Assembly: GCA_003229995.1 (NCBI GenBank)
Contig: QIGJ01000198.1
Location: 1-8,532 of the forward strand
DNA length: 8,532 nucleotides
DNA from: Gammaproteobacteria bacterium
GTDB taxonomy: Bacteria > Pseudomonadota > Gammaproteobacteria > SZUA-152
Direction of reading: 5' to 3'
The notes beneath the pieces were generated by a model, which ran no database searches, had not been told where the DNA came from, and saw only the letters and a program-made list of their open reading frames with translations. Position 1 is the first letter of the stretch. Every line of letters starts with the position of its first letter. A program made the translations under genes and the position numbers. This document shows positions 1 to 5,180 of the stretch, piece by piece.

Positions 1-113
1 TTGGGTTAATTCCCGATCCGACTGGCTGCTAAGTGTAATTGGCCTGTGTGGTCCTGGCAACCACGCGGTTTTTGGGGTCGGATGATGATTGTTGGGTTTG
101 AATAATGAAAATC

Positions 114-145
114 CAACGCAAAGGTGCGAAGACACAGAGAACCAC
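114..145. repeat. Degenerate dispersed-repeat-like segment (CGCAAAGG...GAAGACACAGAG type)
   Basis: The sequence reads CAACGCAAAGGTGCGAAGAC followed by ACAGAGAACCAC. From general knowledge it resembles the 'cgcaaaggcgcaaagacgcagag' dispersed intergenic repeats seen in many bacterial genomes, which often give spurious frames reading 'LCVFAPLR' on the opposite strand, as happens here. Only one degenerate copy is in the window, so its repeat status cannot be proven from this sequence alone. Confidence 0.35.
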
Positions 146-205
146 AGCATTTTGATGTGATTGGCCCACCAAGCGTGTTTTGCTTCTCGGGTGTGATTCA
201 TGGTT

Positions 206-225
206 GCTTCCTCTTGTTCGGAAGC
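206..225. repeat. Inverted repeat / hairpin, 6-bp arms
   Basis: GCTTCC (206-211) and GGAAGC (220-225) are perfect complements around an 8-nt loop. Neither strand has a T-run directly after the stem, so it is not a canonical intrinsic terminator. It lies about 110-125 nt past the narK stop and could stabilise or end that transcript, but this is a guess. Confidence 0.3.
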
Positions 226-332
226 CCATTATTGACGATCAAGAATAGTTTGGGAAGTACGTGGTTAATTTGGCGCTTACTAATTTCTCCTTTGAATAGG
301 GTATAACAGGGAAGTTATTACGTGCATGTTTT

Positions 333-1802
333 TCACTTCACATCAATCATCTGCACGGTCCCGTCCGGCATAATTTCTGCCGTCTGCCCTTTAGGTTCAT
401 CAAGGAAAGCAAGAATCAGCAGCAGTACAAAACCGGATACGGCCCCGATGAACAGGAAAAACTGATCATACTCCACCAGTGAGTTGACGGTGAGGAAAAT
501 CACCGCACCGACGTTACCGAAGGCTCCCACCATGCCGGCAATTTGTCCGGTCATACGACGTTGCACCAAGGGTACCATGGCGTAGACGGCACCTGATCCG
601 GCTTTGGCGAAGATACCGGCAACGATGGTGATGCTCACCACCAGCCACACCGGCCAGGCTTTTTCTACCAGCCCTAACACTAAAAAACTGATGGTGATGC
701 CGGTGAAAGCAATACCCAGGGTTAATTTTCGGCCAATCCTGTCACTGATCCAGCCGCCGCCGGGGCGTGCGACCAAATTGATGAAGGGATAGATGCCCGC
801 CAGCAATGCGGCGGTGATTTTGGGCACATCGAACCAGTTGACGTAAAACATGGCCAGCATGGAAACCACCGCCAGTTCGGTGCCAAAGGTGACCAGATAG
901 GCCCAGTCGAGAATGGCGACCTGCTTGAATTTATAACGGTGTAATTCCGGCACGGGGTTTTTCAGTACATGGTTGTTAATGTGCCAGATTTTCCATATCT
1001 GCACCCCGTAAATACTCACCAGCGCAGCATAAATAATCCATGTGGTGTTTTCACCGATGAGGCCCATATTACCGGGAGAGAGTTTCCAGGTGAGGATGCC
1101 CAGTGCCAGAAACAGTGGGATGTTCATGAGTATGTACAGCACCAGATCGCCTCCGCTGGTGATTTCCATGGCACCGTTTTTTTTGGGCTTGAAGTAGGTT
1201 GAGCCTTTGGGCGTGTTGCTGACGCGAGTGTAATACAGCAAGCCGTAAATGATGGCGGTGATGCTGGCAGCTGTTAATGCGATACGCCAGCCATTGGCAT
1301 CGCCGATGTTGGCGGCAATGAAGGGCAGGGTGCCTGCCGCACCGGCCGCGCCGAAGTTGCCCCAGCCACCATAAATACCCTGTGCCAGACCGGTTTGTTT
1401 GGCTGGGAACCATTCACCGATCATGCGAATACCCACGACAAAACCCGCGCCGATGAAGCCGGAGAGGAAACGCAGCAGAGCCAGTTGTTCATAACTGTCG
1501 GACCAGGCAAAGGCGATGCTGATGGCACCGCCACTGACCAGGATGCTAGTGTACATGATGCGTGGGCCGAGTTTGTCCACCAGCATGCCGACGATAATAC
1601 GTGCAGGGATGGTCATGGCCACGTTGAGAATGAGCAGTACCTTGGCCTGTTGGTCAGTAAGATCGAGCGCCTCCTTGATGAAGGGCATGATGGGTCCGAG
1701 CCCCAGCCACACGACAAATGTCATGAAAAACGCAAACCAGGTGTAATGCAGGATGCGAATGTTGGCTTTGCTGAAGTCGAAGATGTTGAGTTGCTGCGAC
1801 AT
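333..1802 (-). CDS. narK: NarK-family nitrate/nitrite MFS transporter
   Basis: A 489-residue inner-membrane transporter of the major facilitator superfamily, NarK/NasA/NRT2 branch, expected to import nitrate (possibly exchanging nitrite) for the reductases encoded divergently. Family hallmarks: nitrate signature 1, GGWGNFGAAGAAGTLP, at residues 145-160; nitrate signature 2, around G402 to G432 (KAGSGAVYAMVP...GMVGAFGNVG); and the two substrate-binding arginines typical of the family, likely R68 in PARIIVG of helix 2 and R346 in VARPGGG of helix 8. The usual 12 helices can be traced, with TM1 about 21-45 and TM12 about 447-467. Between TM6 and TM7 lie two more hydrophobic stretches (about 220-239 and 254-272), which is unusual. 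The chosen ATG is preceded by GGAG (1817-1814) at a long 11-nt spacing. A sigma-54 promoter and an NtrC site lie upstream. Transport direction and preference for nitrate over nitrite cannot be read from sequence. Confidence 0.93.
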   Translation of the reverse strand: MSQQLNIFDFSKANIRILHYTWFAFFMTFVVWLGLGPIMPFIKEALDLTDQQAKVLLILNVAMTIPARIIVGMLVDKLGPRIMYTSILVSGGAISIAFAWSDSYEQLALLRFLSGFIGAGFVVGIRMIGEWFPAKQTGLAQGIYGGWGNFGAAGAAGTLPFIAANIGDANGWRIALTAASITAIIYGLLYYTRVSNTPKGSTYFKPKKNGAMEITSGGDLVLYILMNIPLFLALGILTWKLSPGNMGLIGENTTWIIYAALVSIYGVQIWKIWHINNHVLKNPVPELHRYKFKQVAILDWAYLVTFGTELAVVSMLAMFYVNWFDVPKITAALLAGIYPFINLVARPGGGWISDRIGRKLTLGIAFTGITISFLVLGLVEKAWPVWLVVSITIVAGIFAKAGSGAVYAMVPLVQRRMTGQIAGMVGAFGNVGAVIFLTVNSLVEYDQFFLFIGAVSGFVLLLILAFLDEPKGQTAEIMPDGTVQMIDVK

Positions 1803-1840
1803 TCTTGGTAATGCTCCAAATTTTACAGGCGGCGGACTAT

Positions 1841-1880
1841 TTTTTAGCAGCTCACTTTTTAGCAGCTACCGTTTAGCAAC
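1841..1880 (-). repeat. Tandem direct repeats in the narK leader and -12 region
   Basis: TTTTTAGCAGCT occurs twice, exactly, at 1841-1852 and 1856-1867. A third partial copy, TTTAGCAAC, lies at 1872-1880, so the spacing is 15 and then 14 bp. Read in the direction of narK, the units are GTTGCTAAAC, AGCTGCTAAAAA and AGCTGCTAAAAA. The first overlaps the -12 element of the sigma-54 promoter, the middle one spans the predicted start site (about 1864), and the last lies in the untranslated leader. The role is unknown. Confidence 0.6.
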
Positions 1881-1890
1881 AATTATGCCA
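1875..1890 (-). promoter_or_regulatory. Sigma-54 (RpoN) promoter of narK
   Basis: On the minus strand the sequence is TGGCAT-AATTG-TTGCT. The RpoN consensus is TGGCAC-N5-TTGCW, so there is one mismatch, and the essential GG (1889-1888) and GC (1877-1876) have the exact 12-nt register. The predicted start is near 1864, giving a leader of about 62 nt to the narK ATG. The NtrC-like site centred at 1962 lies about 98 bp upstream of that start. Confidence 0.78.
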
Positions 1891-1953
1891 CTAATTTATC
1901 TCATTGTATTTTATGAGAAAATAACTTTTAGCCTGTGTTCTGGTCACAAAGTT

Positions 1954-1970
1954 GGCACCGTCACAGTGCA
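1954..1970. promoter_or_regulatory. NtrC-type binding site (narK side)
   Basis: GGCACC-GTCAC-AGTGCA matches the NtrC consensus TGCACC-N5-GGTGCA at 10 of 12 arm positions and keeps the GCAC-N7-GTGC core. Its centre at 1962 is about -98 from the predicted narK start, a usual enhancer distance, and about -357 from the predicted nirB start. It also overlaps the -35 region of a rightward sigma-70-like promoter. Confidence 0.6.
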
Positions 1971-1988
1971 GGGCTTTTGTGCTAGAAT
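1960..1988 (+). promoter_or_regulatory. Candidate sigma-70 promoter reading toward nirB
   Basis: GTCACA (1960-1965, 4 of 6 to TTGACA) lies 17 bp before TAGAAT (1983-1988, 5 of 6 to TATAAT). The -10 is extended by an upstream TG (TGCTAGAAT) and followed by a GC-rich discriminator. The predicted start is near 1995. The -35 lies inside the NtrC-like site, so NtrC binding would be expected to block it. The transcript could be a 380-nt nirB leader or a separate small RNA. Confidence 0.4.
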
Positions 1989-2007
1989 CCCGCCCGGTTT
2001 TGCTTGG

Positions 2008-2033
2008 CTGCGAGATAAATGTGTTGTTCGCAG
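2008..2033 (+). other. Inverted repeat / possible leader hairpin
   Basis: CTGCGA (2008-2013) and TCGCAG (2028-2033) are perfect 6-bp complements around a 14-nt loop. The hairpin would form about 13 nt after the start of a transcript from the candidate sigma-70 promoter. The large loop makes it only moderately convincing. Confidence 0.3.
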
Positions 2034-2167
2034 ATGCTAAAGGTCACTACCATTTTTTCCAATAAATATAGATAAATGAGTGAGTTACAAGGGACTTTGA
2101 TTCGCTGCCGGTCTGTTGTATTCGCGCTGTTTGACGGTCCCCACAGAAATATAAGTCGATGCTTAAT

Positions 2168-2190
2168 AACAAGGCAGGCGGCTTGTTTTT
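2168..2190 (+). terminator. Weak intrinsic-terminator-like hairpin
   Basis: AACAAG (2168-2173) pairs with CTTGTT (2182-2187) around an 8-nt loop, and five T residues (2186-2190) overlap and follow the stem. The stem is A/U-rich and therefore weak. If active, it would end a transcript of about 195 nt from the candidate promoter at 1960-1988, just before the NtrC site of nirB. Confidence 0.22.
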
Positions 2191-2207
2191 CGCACTATCA
2201 TGGTGCG
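2191..2207. promoter_or_regulatory. NtrC-type enhancer site (nirB side)
   Basis: CGCACTATCATGGTGCG has perfect 5-bp palindromic arms and the GCAC-N7-GTGC core of the NtrC consensus. Its centre (2199) is about 120 bp upstream of the predicted sigma-54 start of nirB, the normal position for an NtrC enhancer. It is about -335 from the predicted narK start, so looping to both promoters is conceivable. Confidence 0.68.
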
Positions 2208-2262
2208 ATGAGTCGCTGAGCGAATGAATATGAATCTGTGCTGTGGATATTAATTTCTTATT

Positions 2263-2275
2263 AATCAGTAGTATA
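2263..2275 (+). promoter_or_regulatory. Possible IHF site
   Basis: AATCAGTAGTATA agrees with WATCAANNNNTTR at 7 of 9 fixed positions and lies in an AT-rich stretch between the NtrC site and the sigma-54 promoter, where IHF commonly bends DNA at NtrC-activated promoters. The match alone is weak; placement is the stronger argument. Confidence 0.28.
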
Positions 2276-2292
2276 AATCGTTTTATTATGTG

Positions 2293-2308
2293 TGGCACAC
2301 GAATTGCT
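2293..2308 (+). promoter_or_regulatory. Sigma-54 (RpoN) promoter of the nirBD-nitrate reductase operon
   Basis: TGGCAC-ACGAA-TTGCT is a perfect match to the RpoN consensus core TGGCAC-N5-TTGCW, with the invariant GG at 2294-2295 and GC at 2306-2307 in exact register. The predicted start is at about 2319, giving a leader of about 59 nt before the nirB ATG. An NtrC palindrome sits at about -120. Confidence 0.88.
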
Positions 2309-2377
2309 TTAGCGCTGATGAAAGACGCGGAGAAAAGATATTTTGTGCGAGTACACGGTCAAGATCGGAGAAGTTAG

Positions 2378-4816
2378 ATGAAAGAAAAACTCGTCCTGAT
2401 TGGTAACGGCATGGCAGGCATGCGGACCATCGAGGAATTGCTCGACATTGCGCCGGAGATGTATGACATCACCGTGTTCGGTGCGGAGCCTTACGGTAAC
2501 TATAACCGTATTTTGCTGTCACCGGTGCTGGCGGGTGAAAAAACCGTTGATGACATCATGCTCAATGACGAGCAGTGGTATGCGGATAACAGTGTTGCCC
2601 TGTATAAGGGTAAAAAGGTTAGCACGATTGATCGTCGCAATCGTAAAGTAGTGGCGGAAGACGGTACCACGGAAGTGTACGATCGTTTGTTACTGGCCAC
2701 CGGCTCTCATCCTTTCATCATTCCTGTGCCAGGGCATGATTTGCCGGGAGTGATCAGCTTCCGTGATATCCACGATGTGGATACGATGCTGGAGTCCTCC
2801 AAAAAACATAAACATGCCGTGGTTATTGGTGGGGGGTTGTTGGGGCTTGAAGCGGCCAACGGACTGATGTTGCAAGGTATGCATGTTACTGTGGTGCATC
2901 TGGGTGACACCCTGATGGAACGTCAGATGGATGCTGTTTCCGGCGATATGTTGAAAAAATCTCTGGAAAAACGTGGGCTGAATTTTTTGATGAATGCAAG
3001 CACCGAAGCGATTGTCGGTGAAGGCTGTGTCAAGGGTGTACGCTTTAAAGACGGGTTGGAAATTGCGGCTGACCTAGTAGTGATGGCAGTGGGCATTCGT
3101 CCCAATATGGAACTGGCGCAAAGCGTCGGTCTGCACTGTGAGCGGGGTGTGGTGGTCAACGACACTCTACAGACCTATGATCCGAAAATTTATGCCGTTG
3201 GTGAATGTGTGCAGCATCGCGGTGATACTTATGGTCTCGTTGCTCCCTTGTTTGAGCAGGCCAAGGTCTGTGCCAATCATCTGGCCAAAATGGGCATTGC
3301 CCGTTACGAAGGCTCGGTAACATCGACCAAATTGAAAGTGACTGGCATTGATCTGTTTTCAGCGGGTGACTTTATCGGTGACGATACCACTGAAGAAATT
3401 GTTATGCAGGATGCCGGACGCGGGATTTACAAAAAAATCGTGCTCAGGGATAACAAAATTCAGGGTGCTGTCATGTACGGCGATACGGTTGACGGTGCCT
3501 GGTACTTCCAGTTAATGCGCAATGGCACGGATACCAGTGATTTCCGCACTGCCCTGATGCTGGGACAGGCCCATCTGGGTGATTCGGGACACGGCGGTAA
3601 TATCACAGCAGCCAATATGAGTGACGATATGGAAGTGTGCGGTTGCAATGGCGTGTGCAAGGGTGACATCGTCAAGGCCATCAGTGCAAAAGGCTTGTTC
3701 ACGTTAGACGATGTGCGTTCGTATACCAAGGCGTCCAATTCCTGTGGTTCTTGTACCGGTCTGGTGGAACAGATTCTGGCCAGCACTTTGGGAGGGGACT
3801 ATTCAGCTGCACCGCACAGCAAACCCATGTGCAAATGTACGGATCATTCGCATGATGACGTGCGCCAAGCGATTAAAGAGCGACACCTTGTCAGTATTCG
3901 CGGAGTGATGGATGCCATGAAATGGAAGACAATAGATGGTTGTGCTTCTTGTCGTCCGGCGCTGAATTATTATGTGATTGCCTCCTGGCCCGCAGAAGCG
4001 AAAGATGATGCACAATCGCGTTTCATCAATGAACGTGCTCACGCCAACATTCAAAAAGACGGTACCTATTCTGTCGTCCCACGTATGTGGGGTGGGTTGA
4101 CCACCCCGAAAGAATTACGTGCCATCGCAGATGTAGTGGACAAATTCGATGTGCCGGAAATGAAAGTCACCGGTGGACAGCGTATCGATTTGTTGGGCAT
4201 CAAAAAAGAAGACCTGCCCGCCGTGTGGTCGGACCTTAATGCAGCAGGTATGGTGTCCGGTCATGCCTATGGCAAATCCCTGCGCACAGTAAAAACTTGT
4301 GTGGGTAAAACCTGGTGTCGCTTTGGTACGCAGGATTCCACGAGCGTTGGTGTGAAACTAGAAAAATTGAGCTGGGGCTCCTGGATGCCCCATAAGTTCA
4401 AAATGGCTGTGTCGGGTTGTCCACGAAATTGTGCCGAGGCCACCATCAAGGATTTTGGTGTGGTGTGTGTGGATTCCGGTTACGAATTACATGTCGGGGG
4501 TAACGGTGGTATCACCGTACGCGTGACTGACTTGCTGTGCAAAGTGAAAACCGAAGCGGAAGTTTACGAATACAGCAAGGCTTTTATGCAGCTTTATCGT
4601 GAAGAAGCACATTATCTGGAACGTACTGCACCGTGGATCGAGCGTGTTGGTTTATCGCATATCAAACAATATGTGGAAGAAGATGCAGAGAACCGCAAAG
4701 TGCTGGCCGCGCGTTTTGATGAGTCACAAAAATACGCGCAAATTGACCCCTGGGCAGAACGCGCCAGCAAAGGTGTGGCAAAACACGAATTCACGTCTTT
4801 GAAGCAGATAGGGTGA
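2378..4816 (+). CDS. nirB: Nitrite reductase [NAD(P)H] large subunit NirB
   Basis: The 812-residue cytoplasmic subunit carries FAD, Fe-S clusters and siroheme and reduces nitrite to ammonium with six electrons from NAD(P)H. Domains in order: an FAD-binding fold with G9-N-G11-M-A-G14 and the second FAD motif A273-V-G-E; an NAD(P)H-binding fold inserted around GGG at 151-153; a BFD-like [2Fe-2S] domain with C421, C423, C456 and C459; a second BFD-like segment with C485, C487, C522 and C525; then a sulfite/nitrite reductase domain whose siroheme-[4Fe-4S] ligands are C641, C647, C681 and C685 in the C-x5-C / C-x3-C pattern. Length is close to E. coli NirB (847 aa, recalled). GGAG (2367-2370) sits 7 nt before the ATG. 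The stop is 5 bp from the favoured nirD start. A sigma-54 promoter and NtrC site upstream, and the adjacent nitrate reductase, argue for assimilation instead of nitrite detoxification. Confidence 0.97.
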   Translation: MKEKLVLIGNGMAGMRTIEELLDIAPEMYDITVFGAEPYGNYNRILLSPVLAGEKTVDDIMLNDEQWYADNSVALYKGKKVSTIDRRNRKVVAEDGTTEVYDRLLLATGSHPFIIPVPGHDLPGVISFRDIHDVDTMLESSKKHKHAVVIGGGLLGLEAANGLMLQGMHVTVVHLGDTLMERQMDAVSGDMLKKSLEKRGLNFLMNASTEAIVGEGCVKGVRFKDGLEIAADLVVMAVGIRPNMELAQSVGLHCERGVVVNDTLQTYDPKIYAVGECVQHRGDTYGLVAPLFEQAKVCANHLAKMGIARYEGSVTSTKLKVTGIDLFSAGDFIGDDTTEEIVMQDAGRGIYKKIVLRDNKIQGAVMYGDTVDGAWYFQLMRNGTDTSDFRTALMLGQAHLGDSGHGGNITAANMSDDMEVCGCNGVCKGDIVKAISAKGLFTLDDVRSYTKASNSCGSCTGLVEQILASTLGGDYSAAPHSKPMCKCTDHSHDDVRQAIKERHLVSIRGVMDAMKWKTIDGCASCRPALNYYVIASWPAEAKDDAQSRFINERAHANIQKDGTYSVVPRMWGGLTTPKELRAIADVVDKFDVPEMKVTGGQRIDLLGIKKEDLPAVWSDLNAAGMVSGHAYGKSLRTVKTCVGKTWCRFGTQDSTSVGVKLEKLSWGSWMPHKFKMAVSGCPRNCAEATIKDFGVVCVDSGYELHVGGNGGITVRVTDLLCKVKTEAEVYEYSKAFMQLYREEAHYLERTAPWIERVGLSHIKQYVEEDAENRKVLAARFDESQKYAQIDPWAERASKGVAKHEFTSLKQIG
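4810..4813 (+). promoter_or_regulatory. Ribosome-binding site deciding the nirD start
   Basis: AGGG lies 8 nt before the ATG at 4822. Alternative starts GTG 4813 and ATG 4816 overlap the nirB stop (TGA 4814-4816) but have no well-placed Shine-Dalgarno sequence. The ATG at 4822 also gives the usual NirD beginning (MADW..., compare MSQW in E. coli). Confidence 0.55.
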
Positions 4817-4821
4817 TGGTT

Positions 4822-5142
4822 ATGGCAGACTGGATTGAAGTAGGCAGCATTGGAGATATCCCGGTATTGGGAGCGCGAGTGGTTTCAACCGCAGAGGGTG
4901 ACATCGGTGTATTCCGCACGGTAGACGATGAGATTTTTGCCCTGCGTGATGAATGCCCACATCAAAATGGACCTTTGTCGCAAGGTATCGTGCACGGAAA
5001 GCGGGTGACCTGTCCGTTGCATAACTGGAATATTGAACTGGATAGTGGCGAAGCAGTAGCCCCGGACGAAGGGTGTACCGCCAGCTACCCGGTAAAAATT
5101 GAAGACGGCAAAATTTTTCTGTCGCTGGTTGCGACAAGTTAA
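4822..5142 (+). CDS. nirD: Nitrite reductase small subunit NirD, Rieske type
   Basis: A 106-residue small cytoplasmic partner of NirB in the NADH-dependent nitrite reductase. It is a single Rieske-like domain. The full [2Fe-2S] ligand set is visible: C45-P-H47 in the first motif and C64-P-L-H67 in the second, with N68-W69 following. E. coli NirD, as I recall it, lacks these ligands, so this protein belongs to the cluster-binding group of NirD proteins and may take part in electron transfer. The start at 4822 was chosen for its Shine-Dalgarno spacing and its fit to the family N-terminus; starts at 4813 or 4816 would add two or three residues and overlap nirB. The gene is translationally close-coupled to nirB and precedes the nitrate reductase by 38 bp with no visible terminator or promoter between. 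Confidence 0.94.
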   Translation: MADWIEVGSIGDIPVLGARVVSTAEGDIGVFRTVDDEIFALRDECPHQNGPLSQGIVHGKRVTCPLHNWNIELDSGEAVAPDEGCTASYPVKIEDGKIFLSLVATS

Positions 5143-5180
5143 TTGTAAAACACAAACAATCAACAGCAACGGAGAGAAAA

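Larger units (their letters stand above)
1..332. other. Gene-poor region downstream of narK
   Basis: I see no supportable gene in these 332 bases. Two short open frames (minus 229-29, plus 124-306) lack a Shine-Dalgarno sequence and recognisable protein features. The stretch holds a repeat-like segment (114-145), a 6-bp-arm hairpin (206-225), a 7-bp inverted repeat (ATCCGAC at 16-22 against GTCGGAT at 77-83) and a small palindrome just downstream of the narK stop (ATAAC 303-307 / GTTAT 314-318). No hairpin followed by a T-run, which would mark a clear narK terminator, is visible. No tRNA or rRNA is visible. Confidence 0.6.
1803..2377. promoter_or_regulatory. Divergent narK/nirB regulatory region
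   Basis: This 575-bp intergenic region carries two divergent sigma-54 promoters (1875-1890 minus; 2293-2308 plus), two NtrC-like palindromes (1954-1970; 2191-2207), a possible IHF site (2263-2275), a sigma-70-like promoter (1960-1988), a repeat array in the narK leader (1841-1880) and two potential hairpins. No convincing protein-coding frame is present. I found no FNR-type palindrome (TTGAT-N4-ATCAA). Confidence 0.8.

Noticed and set aside
29..229. 66-codon minus-strand frame containing LCVFAPLR
   Set aside because: No Shine-Dalgarno sequence before the ATG; the LCVFAPLR part is what the repeat-like DNA at 114-145 gives when translated on the minus strand.
1395..1811. 138-codon plus-strand open frame over narK
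   Set aside because: It lies antisense to a clear transporter gene, is rich in His/Asp/Glu as expected of an opposite-strand shadow, and has no family features.
1753..2040. 95-codon plus-strand open frame crossing the narK start and promoter
   Set aside because: It overlaps the narK coding start, the sigma-54 promoter and the NtrC site, and has no recognisable domain or ribosome-binding site.
2047..2298. 83-codon minus-strand open frame in the intergenic region
   Set aside because: It would start with GTG inside the nirB sigma-54 promoter, has no Shine-Dalgarno sequence, and runs through the NtrC site; its composition is not protein-like.
2318..2377. A 19-codon frame (ATG 2318 to TAG 2377) that ends directly before the nirB ATG, looking like a leader peptide
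   Set aside because: The predicted sigma-54 start is at about 2319, so the ATG would be at or before the first base of the message and no ribosome-binding site could precede it. It would only matter for transcripts from a promoter further upstream.
1803..2377. FNR or other anaerobic-response palindrome in the divergent region
   Set aside because: Only isolated half-sites such as TTGAT near 2098 were seen; no TTGAT-N4-ATCAA-like palindrome is present.
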